Virus record (IMG/VR): IMGVR_UViG_3300021519_000068
Location: 1-25,172 of that record
Length of the DNA stretch: 25,172 bases
Direction: 5' to 3' (one strand)
Source of the DNA: a virus
Below are positions 1 through 7,779 of this stretch, in pieces. Position numbers and translations under genes: made by a program. Under the pieces are notes generated by a model. That model was not told where the DNA came from. It made no database searches and was given only the letters and a program-made list of their open reading frames with translations. Numbering within the stretch: position 1 is the stretch's first letter; each line of letters begins with the position of its first letter.

Positions 1-1049
1 CCGTAGCCGACAAACACGTCAGAGGTTCCGGCCTTGCCGCCGCCAATATTCACGAGGAAAGAAGACCCGGCCGAGTAAGAATCGGTTGCAGTATCGTTCC
101 CCATAAAAATGGCGTAACTGCCGGTGCCGAACGTGGTGCTGGCCACGGAGGACCCAATCAATATACTGCGAGACGCAGACGTAGCAATGCCGCCGGCATT
201 GGCGCCCAAGGCTGTCATGTTGCTGCCGGCGACGAGTGCGGTTAGCGCGGAATCGCCGATGCCCGTATTGAACGTCCCCGCACACAGAAGTAAAGCCGCA
301 CGCCCGACTCCGGTTGAATTGGAACACGCGCCGGTTCCGTTATGGCCCGCATTTACCCCCAGCATTGTAGTATTGCTGGCAGTCATATTATACCCAGCCC
401 CCTGGCCGACGAAGACCTGGCCCGCCCCCGCTCCTGCGTTTTGGCCGGCAGACGCGCCCAAGTAAGTGTTATACGATCCCGTGGCATTCTTACCAGCCTG
501 AACACCAACGTAGGTAACTTGGGCGCCGGTCAGATTGGCGTAACCAGCCGCCTCGTTCCCTGTCCCACCGGCATAGTAGTTACCCCCGCCAAAACCAAGA
601 AGCGCGGAAGTCGCGGACGGAGTATAAGGCCCCCATTTTAAGGTCAGTGTGGCACCTGTCCCGGCCCCCGAGCTACTTGCTTGCGCCAGCGTGCCGATGG
701 GTGGGATCGAACAAACCCCAGGATTTGACACCCAAAAGTTTGCAACGCCCGTCCCGGCCCCGCCGGTAAGGGCAGTCACCACGGCGATGGGCGCAGTGGT
801 GCAGGTTCCGCCTGCGAGCGTGATCGTATCCCCGACATTGTAGCCTGTGCCGGCCGCGACCGGCGCTCCTGCGGAAATCAGCAGTGCGCCATACGAAGGC
901 GTCCAACCCCCGACCCCAAAGCCGCCGTTGAACGTCCACGCTCCTGACACCGTACAGGAAGCACCGGCAGGGCACGAGCCGTTCTGTGTAATCTGCTGCG
1001 CGTGTGCGGTCCCGGCGAGCAGCAGGAACAAAAGGATCAGAGCGCGCAT
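1..1049 (-). CDS. Secreted fibre/adhesin-like protein, partial (runs off the left edge)
   Basis: The frame is open for 349 codons from the ATG and is cut by the window end. It begins with a clear Sec signal peptide (MRALILLFLLLAGTAHA, AHA/Q cleavage). Residues about 65-140 form a Gly/Thr-rich beta module of the GTGYNVGDTITLAGG type. From about residue 165 come degenerate repeats of the form VGxxAGxNxTGSxNTxLGxxAG, resembling the head repeats of YadA/Hep_Hag adhesins and many phage fibres. Cysteines come in close pairs, which suits an oxidising compartment. The ATG overlaps the upstream stop by one base (TGATG). A receptor-binding or cell-surface role is inferred from repeats and position. A signal peptide is unusual for a virion protein assembled in the cytoplasm. 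Confidence 0.8.
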   Translation of the reverse strand, partial: MRALILLFLLLAGTAHAQQITQNGSCPAGASCTVSGAWTFNGGFGVGGWTPSYGALLISAGAPVAAGTGYNVGDTITLAGGTCTTAPIAVVTALTGGAGTGVANFWVSNPGVCSIPPIGTLAQASSSGAGTGATLTLKWGPYTPSATSALLGFGGGNYYAGGTGNEAAGYANLTGAQVTYVGVQAGKNATGSYNTYLGASAGQNAGAGAGQVFVGQGAGYNMTASNTTMLGVNAGHNGTGACSNSTGVGRAALLLCAGTFNTGIGDSALTALVAGSNMTALGANAGGIATSASRSILIGSSVASTTFGTGSYAIFMGNDTATDSYSAGSSFLVNIGGGKAGTSDVFVGY

Positions 1050-1405
1050 CACTTTGTCCCCACTGTGATGGCTTGCGTGCCAGATGCGACAATGCAGGAG
1101 CCGGTTCCACCGCCCCATGTGATCAGAGACCCTGCCGTGTAGGCTTGGCTGGCGGTCGTTGTCGTTGCCGTGGTTGGCGTTGCCTGGGTGCCACCCCAGC
1201 CGAAGAACACAGGAGCCGCTGCCGTGGTGGGGACTTGGACGGTCAGATATTGGCTGCCAGCGACACCGAACGCGGTGGACGTAGTGCCGCACGTTACGGA
1301 GATGTGCGTCATGCCGCCTGTGTTTGGCGCTGTGGTTTGGCTGGTCGTCTGGGCAAAAACGGGAGCCGACAGGATCAACCCGGCGGCGATGATGATGCGC
1401 TTCAT
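1049..1405 (-). CDS. Small secreted protein of unknown function (signal peptide)
   Basis: The 118-residue product starts with a textbook Sec signal peptide: MKR, a hydrophobic core and SAPVFA/Q as the likely type I cleavage site. The mature part of about 99 residues is Thr/Ala/Gly-rich, probably beta-stranded, and has two cysteines about 65 residues apart that could form a disulphide. I do not recognise a family. The ATG overlaps the cupin gene stop by four bases (ATGA), and the stop overlaps the next start by one base, so it is tightly coupled to the secreted fibre-like gene downstream. The two may act together outside the cytoplasm, but this is inference from order and shared export signals. 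Confidence 0.8.
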   Translation of the reverse strand: MKRIIIAAGLILSAPVFAQTTSQTTAPNTGGMTHISVTCGTTSTAFGVAGSQYLTVQVPTTAAAPVFFGWGGTQATPTTATTTTASQAYTAGSLITWGGGTGSCIVASGTQAITVGTK

Positions 1406-1674
1406 GGGGCCATTCCTGTCAGGATGTTATAGACGCGGGTATGAGGTTGCGTGGCGATGATCTCGTGCGACTGCCCGACACGGAACACGACAGAGCGCCC
1501 GGCGGCATAGCGTTTGCCGTTAATCTCGACTTCGCCAGTTGCCACGATGGTAATGTGAACGCTGGCGGCGTCATGCGAATGGCGTGGCAATCCATCCCCG
1601 ACGTTGGCGAAATCGTAGACGATGCCACGGACAACGCCTTCGGTGAACGAGACAGTGGGGGGCGGCGTGTTCAT
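1402..1674 (-). CDS. Cupin-domain small protein
   Basis: The 90-residue protein has the layout of a minimal single-domain cupin. RHSHD is followed by VHITIVATGEVEINGKRY (cupin motif 1 region: H-x-H, then G-E-V-x-I-N-G), then GQSHEI near the end (motif 2 region with a third His). The three histidines could bind a metal, but the usual motif-1 glutamate cannot be assigned with confidence. Known cupins include isomerases, dioxygenases and pure binding proteins, so substrate and reaction cannot be predicted. It lies between a small protein after the tail fibre and the secreted proteins, with ATGA overlaps on both sides. Small cupins do occur in tail regions of some phages; their role there is not known to me. 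Confidence 0.75.
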   Translation of the reverse strand: MNTPPPTVSFTEGVVRGIVYDFANVGDGLPRHSHDAASVHITIVATGEVEINGKRYAAGRSVVFRVGQSHEIIATQPHTRVYNILTGMAP

Positions 1675-1928
1675 GCCAGTTCTTCGATGTGAGGGGGGAT
1701 CGGCACATCATCCGGCGAAGGTTCCCGATTGACCGCCCCATATGGCGCGACGGTGCCAGACGCGAGCAACTCCGCGTGCATGGTCTTGCCGTATGGTTCC
1801 GTGTCATCCAGCGACGCGGTGAACGGGATTACCTGCCCGGATGCCATAGTCAGGTTGCATGTGATCGTGCGGCCTTGCGGATCGGAGAACACCGCATCCG
1901 AAAAGCCGATGAAGGTCAGTTCCGCCAT
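1671..1928 (-). CDS. Small protein following the tail fibre, function unknown
   Basis: The frame is open further upstream, but the start is placed at the ATG overlapping the fibre stop (TAATG), giving 85 residues beginning MAELTFIGF. The body has a short beta-rich segment (QGRTITCNLTMASG, then IPFTASLDDTEPYG) and an acidic, proline-rich tail ending PPHIEELA. No signal peptide, membrane segment or known catalytic motif is visible. Small proteins directly after a fibre gene are often fibre chaperones or tip proteins; nothing in the sequence proves that here. The stop overlaps the cupin start by four bases. Confidence 0.7.
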   Translation of the reverse strand: MAELTFIGFSDAVFSDPQGRTITCNLTMASGQVIPFTASLDDTEPYGKTMHAELLASGTVAPYGAVNREPSPDDVPIPPHIEELA

Positions 1929-2944
1929 TACACAGTCCTCAAAAAGTGGCCAAAGCCTTCCGTAATCGGGCACCCGTTCACGAATGCAACCACAGGTCCG
2001 CCCATGTTCCGCCAAGTGCCGGATAGCGCGACGCCATCGTCGGTCAAAGTAAGCGCTGCGCCGTTGGACAATATTGCGCCATAGAGGCTTGACCCGGCTA
2101 CAGTCGCACCCTTGGCAATGGTCGAAAGGCTCCGGCTCCCGGCCAAAATCATGGACCCGACCGCACCGACAGCGATCCCAGCCATCGCCGTGCCAACGTC
2201 CGCCGTCGTGAGAGACACCGCGCCCGTGCGGGTATTGAACGTCGTCACACCACTGGCCGGAGCTTGAAATGATGGATCAGCCGACGCACCGTTGTCGGTC
2301 AGCACCCACCCCGCCGTGCTTGGCGCCGCCGCGTTGAACGCCCCCGTTCCCTGCCCAATCAGAACGGCGTGGTTGGTATTCGTCGCCCGTCCAGACCCGC
2401 CAGAGGCCACCCCAAGCGGCGATGCAAGGTTGGTGACGCTGCCCCCGTTGATCGTCCCGCTGTTGGTCGTGGTGCCGGTCAGTGTCGTGCCAGCGATAGA
2501 CCCGAACGTGGCAGCGCCCGATACCCCAAGCGTCCCGGTGACAGTGGCATTTGCCGTGAACGACGCAACGCCAGTCGAGACCGTGAATGTGCCGTTGACC
2601 GATGAATTGCCCGTGATCGCCGCCCCGCCAGCCGTCACCGTCAGGCTAGTAGAAGCCGTCAACGTGGTGGCACTGATAGCGAACGTCCCGCCCGTGAACT
2701 GGCCAAGGGTCATGTAGTCGCCAGAGCCGACAGCTGGAGAAGCCCCCGTGTGCCGAAAGCCCGCCATCGGAAGGTTGGCTGTTGGCTGGCCCTGTCCGTC
2801 CCGCGTGATGCAGTTCCCCAGCCCGTTGGCCACGATATCGTTGGTATCCGCATCCATCCGGGATGCAGTGATATTGATCGAAGCTGCCTTATCCGCAATC
2901 CACGAATACAGGCGGACAAAGGTGCCAGAACCGTTCCAAGACAT
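1928..2944 (-). CDS. Tail fibre protein
   Basis: The 338-residue protein opens with MSWNGSGTFVRLYSWIADKA, an N-terminal attachment module seen in many short-tailed phage fibres, followed by a polar segment (SRMDADTNDIVANGL). Residues about 85-200 are a low-complexity Thr/Ser/Gly/Ala beta region with fibre-type TLTG and SGAATFG repeats. A second common fibre module, GVASGGSGRATNTNHAVLIG, follows near residue 180. The C-terminal 60 residues (TLTDDGVALSGTWRNMG and onward) form a distinct tip. A GGAG Shine-Dalgarno sits about ten bases upstream of the ATG, inside the preceding small ORF. The role is host recognition at the tail; the receptor is unknown. Confidence 0.85.
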   Translation of the reverse strand: MSWNGSGTFVRLYSWIADKAASINITASRMDADTNDIVANGLGNCITRDGQGQPTANLPMAGFRHTGASPAVGSGDYMTLGQFTGGTFAISATTLTASTSLTVTAGGAAITGNSSVNGTFTVSTGVASFTANATVTGTLGVSGAATFGSIAGTTLTGTTTNSGTINGGSVTNLASPLGVASGGSGRATNTNHAVLIGQGTGAFNAAAPSTAGWVLTDNGASADPSFQAPASGVTTFNTRTGAVSLTTADVGTAMAGIAVGAVGSMILAGSRSLSTIAKGATVAGSSLYGAILSNGAALTLTDDGVALSGTWRNMGGPVVAFVNGCPITEGFGHFLRTV

Positions 2945-3090
2945 TACGCTGGCACTCCTTCATCGCGCGGGGTAGAATGGGGTATGGACAAAAAGCCATT
3001 TGAACCGGCATGGCCGGAGAAGCCGTCGCAGTTCTGTTTGCGATTGAACTGTATGCCAATATTTATCCCGATGTTCATCATTCTGTTCAT
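2944..3090 (-). CDS. Small hypothetical protein, 48 aa
   Basis: This short frame exactly fills the gap between the ejection-type gene and the tail fibre. Its ATG overlaps the upstream stop by four bases (ATGA) and its TAA overlaps the fibre ATG by one base (TAATG), the same junction styles used throughout this operon. The product begins MNRMMNIGINIGIQFNRKQN and is polar and glycine-rich, with no signal peptide, membrane helix or known domain. It may exist partly to couple translation of the fibre. The overlaps at both ends are the main evidence. A 43-residue hydrophobic frame lies antisense to it (2984-3115, plus strand), so certainty is moderate. Confidence 0.5.
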   Translation of the reverse strand: MNRMMNIGINIGIQFNRKQNCDGFSGHAGSNGFLSIPHSTPRDEGVPA

Positions 3091-5021
3091 CGCGGCGTCA
3101 CACCCGCCCCGATAAGCATGCGCGCAAGCCGTGATGGCATTTCTGGCGCAATCGACAAATTGCGCCCAAAAATCGACGATACCATGGGGTTGAGTGCGGT
3201 AGCCTGAGCGATACGCCCAGCGACGTTCGGGGCAAAAAAACCAGTCAAGCCGCCCGCGACCATCCCAGGCGTCCCGAGTAAATCATGCCCTTCTTTCGCC
3301 ATTTCTAAAGCCGTTATCAATCGCATCGGACCGCGAGCGGCATGTGTTGCTGTCGGCGAGCTGGCAAGATCACGCTCTACCGGCTGCATGGCCTTCCCGG
3401 TCGCGGCAAGGTCCGCAATCTGGCCGCGGACATTCTGCGGGAACAGAGCATCCTGCGCTTCTTGTGACAATTGAGGCCGTCGTCCGAGCAAAGCATTAGC
3501 AAGCGCCGACGGACTTTCTGTATTGCCGGCGAGATTACGAAGGGAATACGCGCCGAGATCACCGCCAGCGCCGGGGATGGCTTGTATGATGCCACCGATC
3601 CGGCTGCCACCAAGACGCGCCTGTGATAACGCCCATTGCGCTGCGCCTTCAGGATTAGGCGCTTGCAAAATCGGGGATAGAGAATTTTCCAACGTCGCAT
3701 GCATGTCCCTTGTGGCATTATTCGCCACATTGAACGCATTTTCCGCCGCCGGCCCTTGGGGTGCTACGCCGGCTTTGATGTCATCGGTGAGCGCCCCATA
3801 AATCCGTTTCATCGCAGCCTGCGACGTATCAGATACGAGTTGCGGATTGGCCAATCTTTCTCCGATGGCCGTTCGTGCAGAATGGATCGCCCCCGCCGGG
3901 ATCAGACCGCCATTTCCCATCGTCGTAGGATAGAGCGAAGCGTCCCGTTCCAATGCATTCGAAAGAACCTTGAGTGTCCCCGGCTGAAGCGCCGCCGCGA
4001 GATTATCGGCCCCTTGGTATTTCCCGAGAAGTTCCCTTAGAGCATCAGTAGTCGCCGATGTCGGGTAAAGCGTTGAAGGCGGAACGGACGAATGATATTG
4101 GTCCCACAGTTGGGCCGTTGTGGCTTTTTGGTTGTCAAGCCAATCCTTCGCGGCCGTTTGTAGCGTTGTGCCGAGTTCTTGCGGTGTAGATGCCGAGCCC
4201 ATCCCACCAGAGACGCGATTGAGCGCATCTTGCCAGCTTTCGACAAGATTGCCTCGCGCATTGGCCATAGAACTTTCGCTACCGGGCATACGTGATGCAA
4301 GTTTTTCGGCGTAGATCAAACCAGGCGATCCGGTGGATGTGCCGGAAAGATTAGTCGGAAGATCGAGCCTTTTGAACGCGCCATAGGGTTCGCTGATATT
4401 GCTCCCGGTAATCGCACCAGCGAGACGCTGTGGCATACCCGCTACTGCATTCCCGATATACATCCCCGGGACCGACCCAAGAAGTGCCGCGATCAATGGA
4501 CGATCCGGGAACATTTCTGCTGCCGTGCCACCCGTTACGGCGCCTCCGGTTGCAGCTGGGATTGCGCGCCAGTTTCCCGTCGCACCCAACATTGCGCCTG
4601 TTGTGGCATCCATCATCCGACGACCGGCCCACGTTGTCGGTTGGTATTCTGTGCCCCCCGTCGTGTTGAAAGCCATATTTTGGGCTGTCAGAAAATCAGG
4701 GAACGCTGGCTTAGTCGCATCCGTCGGGTCCTTGATGGCCGCTAATGCGGCATCTGCACCCGGATGAAACCCGGCCTTTTCTCCGACCCAATCGACACCT
4801 TGAGCGAGCGCCCGGGGCGTTGACACCAGAGCCGCCATAGCCCGCGCTGCGCCTGTCCCGACCACGCGTCCGGCATCTTTCAGGATATCTCCCGAAGCAG
4901 TCGCGACCGGATGCGGAGGCGGGATGGTATATCCTTCAGGCAAGCCGTCATCCTGCGCCAACAGGATTGACCCCGGAGCGCGCGTTTGAAGCGTGTAACC
5001 TTCGGGTAAACTATCGCTCAT
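3087..5021 (-). CDS. Large ejection-type internal virion protein
   Basis: The 644-residue protein lies directly upstream of the fibre genes and resembles the long Ala/Gly-rich DNA-ejection proteins of P22-like phages. The N-terminus carries two copies of LPEGYT (residues about 5-10 and 27-32), a short repeat common in such proteins. Residues about 125-215 are rich in Gly/Ala with amphipathic or weakly hydrophobic stretches (GAMLGATGNWRAIPAATGGA, LIAALLGSVPGMYIGNAVAG) that could insert in a membrane during DNA delivery. The middle is mainly helical. The C-terminus again has a Gly-rich hydrophobic patch (GTPGMVAGGLTGFFAPNVAG). No enzyme motif was seen. Its start overlaps the preceding ejection gene by four bases. 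The assignment rests on composition and position. Confidence 0.65.
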   Translation of the reverse strand: MSDSLPEGYTLQTRAPGSILLAQDDGLPEGYTIPPPHPVATASGDILKDAGRVVGTGAARAMAALVSTPRALAQGVDWVGEKAGFHPGADAALAAIKDPTDATKPAFPDFLTAQNMAFNTTGGTEYQPTTWAGRRMMDATTGAMLGATGNWRAIPAATGGAVTGGTAAEMFPDRPLIAALLGSVPGMYIGNAVAGMPQRLAGAITGSNISEPYGAFKRLDLPTNLSGTSTGSPGLIYAEKLASRMPGSESSMANARGNLVESWQDALNRVSGGMGSASTPQELGTTLQTAAKDWLDNQKATTAQLWDQYHSSVPPSTLYPTSATTDALRELLGKYQGADNLAAALQPGTLKVLSNALERDASLYPTTMGNGGLIPAGAIHSARTAIGERLANPQLVSDTSQAAMKRIYGALTDDIKAGVAPQGPAAENAFNVANNATRDMHATLENSLSPILQAPNPEGAAQWALSQARLGGSRIGGIIQAIPGAGGDLGAYSLRNLAGNTESPSALANALLGRRPQLSQEAQDALFPQNVRGQIADLAATGKAMQPVERDLASSPTATHAARGPMRLITALEMAKEGHDLLGTPGMVAGGLTGFFAPNVAGRIAQATALNPMVSSIFGRNLSIAPEMPSRLARMLIGAGVTPR

Positions 5022-7051
5022 TTTGGCACCCAGTCACCATTCCGGCGCACAAGCGTAGGTTTATTCGGATGCGTGATAATGAGTCCTTCTGGGAAATTTT
5101 GCGGTTTCGGCTGAGCATTCTCCTTTGGCGTTGCGCTTGGAGAGGGCGCGGAAGGCGCGGGGACACGACCAGCCGGCTGTTCCATTTCGCGGGAAAGGGG
5201 GTCGTAAATCGGGGCGAAGCCGTTCTTCGCGGTATAGGCTGCGCGCCACCCAGGAGAGAGCATGCCGGTGTTCGGATCGGTACTTTTCGCTGCGTCCATC
5301 GCCATGTTGTGGTTATAGAGATACTGCGATCGCGCCCAACCCATAATACGTTCCAATGCTTGCGGGTCCGTTTCAATCCCCGGTTGTGTATGGATGAAAT
5401 GCTCAATTTTCGCATCCGTGATAACGCCAGCTCCAAGCGCGGTTTGCAGGATATTCGCACCTACTACGCCGAGAGTTTTTCGAGCAGATTGCACGTTCCC
5501 GACAGCAGTTGGATCAATGTTAAGCGCTTGTAAATTGATCCCGAGAGACTTTCCAGCGGCAGCGGCGGTGGCGAGCCATGGCGCAAAGAAGCCTGAGTTG
5601 ATGCCGCCTTTCGCGGCTTCATGAAGCTGGTTCAGACCGTAGTCAATGTTGCCAATATTGGTTGCCGCCTCGCGTCCAATATCAAACATCTTGTCGGATG
5701 TGGCTACAGCGGCCTTGCCGGTTGCCGAGCCTTGTTCATTCGCGGCGGCACGATCAGCAACGCCGTTGTTATTAGCCCCCGCTACTGGGAAAATAAAGCC
5801 ACCCGACCCAACCGCCCCCACGTCTCCGGACGGGGTTTGATAAACGCGGGGAGTCGGCTGATAGGTTGGCGGGTGCGTTCCTGTCGTATCAACGGCGCCA
5901 AACGGCGTTTGAACATAATTCGGGTTCGGTGCGGCGGCGCTAACCATTTGGCCAGTCCGGGTATTGACCTGCGTCCCATTCGGGCCGGGCGCGAACGTAT
6001 CCAGCCCCATCAGCATCTGGGCTTCCGCAATCTTCGCGTGCCCCATTTGCTGAATTTGTGGGTCATACGGGTTCGCTATCATCATCTGTTGCGCGCGGTG
6101 GATCATGCCAATGGCATTCTGCACCATCGGGCTGTTAAGGCCGGTCTGCACGGACGCGGGGACATTGGCGGCGGGTTGGCCAGCCGAGGCTACGGCACCC
6201 GGCACCATCGGGCTGTTAAGTCCGGTTGGCGCGGCCCCTTGTCCAGGAGCGGTAGGGGCCGCAACTGACGCAACGCCACCAGCCGCCGGGACCGGAACTG
6301 GTGCCCATTTCGCCGCGATGGTGTTGGGCGTGTTCAAACCTTGCGCACCGTAGTTCTGCAACAGAGCATGAGCCGCTGCTTCCCCGTGTTCCGGGGTTTC
6401 GAACTGCGCAAACCGACCATCGGTTCCAATGTAGCCGGGCTGTTTTTGGGTCCAAGCCGAGGCTTCTAAATTCCCGGGATTGTTGTTGCGCGTGCTGCGA
6501 ACGCCCGGGCCTCTGCCCTCATTATTGCTGATAGCGGAGACAAGCCGAGCACGGACCATCGGGTCCGTCATGTCCAATTTGTCGTCTGGCCCAATCCCGA
6601 GTTGCGCTGCCAGTTTTGGGCCATACCCGGCATTCTCCGCCTCCCCGCCACCGCTACTGGGGACGGAGGGCTGTGCGGTCACGGGGGGCGGCGAAGCGGC
6701 GGGGGGCGGAGATTGCGTACCGCCTTGAATAATACCTCCAGAAGAGGGCGGCATGAACTGCCCGCTCCCGCTCATAAAAGCATTCGCCGCGATGGCGTTT
6801 TGCTGTCTTTGCTTGGCATAGTCAGCAACGTCGTTCTGAGCGCTGTTCATCGCGTAGCTGCCCAGCAACGCCTGAGCGATCTTGCCCAGCCCGCCATACT
6901 TGGAACTGGCAACCGGCGCCATCGACGTGCCTTCTTCAAGCATAGCCTGCGCCAGCTTCATTTTGGGCATAATCCCCAAGAGCGCCGGGTCCTGGTTTTG
7001 CGGCACTCCGCCAGCCATCAAAGCTTGTAACGTCAGGTCAGAACTGGCCAT
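5018..7051 (-). CDS. Ejection-type virion protein with a peptidoglycan-directed NNNPGN domain
   Basis: The 677-residue protein has a helical N-terminus (1-90), a Pro/Gly/Ser-rich linker (95-140) and a compact domain at about 165-250. That domain contains AISNNEGRG (Glu178), then RNNNPGNLEA and FAQFETPEHGEAAAHALL. This RNNNPGN pattern occurs in phage virion proteins thought to act on the cell wall, with the early Glu a candidate catalytic residue by analogy with transglycosylases. A second linker with a duplicated TGLNSPMV motif follows. A long helical C-terminal region (about 440-620) and a basic tail (RRNGDWVPK) finish the protein. A role opening the periplasm during DNA entry is inferred. 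Its ATG overlaps the PP-loop gene stop by one base. Confidence 0.7.
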   Translation of the reverse strand: MASSDLTLQALMAGGVPQNQDPALLGIMPKMKLAQAMLEEGTSMAPVASSKYGGLGKIAQALLGSYAMNSAQNDVADYAKQRQQNAIAANAFMSGSGQFMPPSSGGIIQGGTQSPPPAASPPPVTAQPSVPSSGGGEAENAGYGPKLAAQLGIGPDDKLDMTDPMVRARLVSAISNNEGRGPGVRSTRNNNPGNLEASAWTQKQPGYIGTDGRFAQFETPEHGEAAAHALLQNYGAQGLNTPNTIAAKWAPVPVPAAGGVASVAAPTAPGQGAAPTGLNSPMVPGAVASAGQPAANVPASVQTGLNSPMVQNAIGMIHRAQQMMIANPYDPQIQQMGHAKIAEAQMLMGLDTFAPGPNGTQVNTRTGQMVSAAAPNPNYVQTPFGAVDTTGTHPPTYQPTPRVYQTPSGDVGAVGSGGFIFPVAGANNNGVADRAAANEQGSATGKAAVATSDKMFDIGREAATNIGNIDYGLNQLHEAAKGGINSGFFAPWLATAAAAGKSLGINLQALNIDPTAVGNVQSARKTLGVVGANILQTALGAGVITDAKIEHFIHTQPGIETDPQALERIMGWARSQYLYNHNMAMDAAKSTDPNTGMLSPGWRAAYTAKNGFAPIYDPLSREMEQPAGRVPAPSAPSPSATPKENAQPKPQNFPEGLIITHPNKPTLVRRNGDWVPK
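6121..6226 (-). repeat. Internal 81-base-spaced direct repeat in the ejection gene
   Basis: Two 25-base copies (6121-6145 and 6202-6226) differ at one base and lie 81 bases, or 27 codons, apart. In the protein they encode two TGLNSPMV motifs separated by a Pro/Ala/Val-rich stretch. The in-frame spacing suggests an old tandem duplication in a flexible linker, now diverged between the copies. Confidence 0.75.
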
Positions 7052-7779
7052 CAGACCGCCTCCAATTCATGCCGGAGATTGACCAAAGAGGCAGTCACTT
7101 CCGCCGCGACAACCTGCAATCCGGCCATGTAATCGCGGTGCAATTCAGGATGGTATCGCTTGAGATATGCCCCCCGTTTTTCACCCCACCATGCCGGGCA
7201 ACGGGCGCATTCCGGCGCGCTGGTCATGTGGTCATACAGACGGTTGTGAGGCGCCCCCACGTCGCGCAGATACCCCATGACGCGGGTATGCGCCCAACCC
7301 TGAATGGGGTGCCAGAATTCAATACCGTCCACCACGGCACCCGACTGAACCGGCAGGCGCGGCACGTCCACGGTCTTGCTACCACGGATCACCAAAGTAT
7401 TGCCATCCGCGACAATCCGATCCCAAATCGGCGCCATCAGGTTCGTAAAGCAGCACTCATATCGCTGCACCATGCGCGGGCCTTGCGCGGCTGCCTGCCC
7501 CACGACATGCGCCGAAAACGGGAGAAGGTCCGTCGGCATGCCATTCGCCGCGGTCCACCCCCTCGCATCACCGTGGATATGGACGAAATTCGGCGCCAGC
7601 GTTTTCGCATGCTCCACTTGCTCCATGATCTCGGGGAGAAGGTCGCCTGTGTCGTTGTGATAAACCGTGATGCGGTGCAGATGGTCACGAAGCAAATATA
7701 GGACAGCAACGCTATCCTTCCCGCCGGAAAAGCAAAGCGCGGCTTTGTCATGACGGGCGAGGGGGGCGATGTCGATCAT
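7051..7779 (-). CDS. PP-loop ATP-pyrophosphatase, PAPS/APS-reductase-like, with Fe-S type cysteines
   Basis: The 242-residue protein belongs to the PAPS reductase/adenine-nucleotide alpha-hydrolase superfamily. The PP-loop SGGKDS is at residues 18-23 and an RGSK segment at about 132-135. Cysteines 109-110 form a CC pair and 191/194 a CxxC, about 80 residues apart. That is the pattern that binds a [4Fe-4S] cluster in bacterial APS reductases. The C-terminal ECGxH catalytic motif of true (P)APS reductases is absent; the protein ends HELEAV. It probably activates a nucleotide or substrate by adenylation, as in sulphur-transfer enzymes or the DNA phosphorothioation protein DndC, rather than reducing sulphate. 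It sits, oddly, between ejection-protein genes, joined by one-base overlaps on both sides. Function remains open. Confidence 0.8.
   Translation of the reverse strand: MIDIAPLARHDKAALCFSGGKDSVAVLYLLRDHLHRITVYHNDTGDLLPEIMEQVEHAKTLAPNFVHIHGDARGWTAANGMPTDLLPFSAHVVGQAAAQGPRMVQRYECCFTNLMAPIWDRIVADGNTLVIRGSKTVDVPRLPVQSGAVVDGIEFWHPIQGWAHTRVMGYLRDVGAPHNRLYDHMTSAPECARCPAWWGEKRGAYLKRYHPELHRDYMAGLQVVAAEVTASLVNLRHELEAV

Noticed and set aside
1928-2944. Diversity-generating retroelement variable region in the tail fibre
   Set aside because: No template/variable repeat pair, no C-type lectin end and no reverse transcriptase in the window.
2984-3115. 43-codon plus-strand frame with a likely membrane helix
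   Set aside because: Opposes the operon direction and overlaps the ejection gene end; the minus-strand 48-codon frame has matching overlaps at both ends. Kept only as an alternative.
5621-6268. 215-codon plus-strand frame
   Set aside because: Antisense to the ejection protein, basic low-quality composition, no supporting signals.
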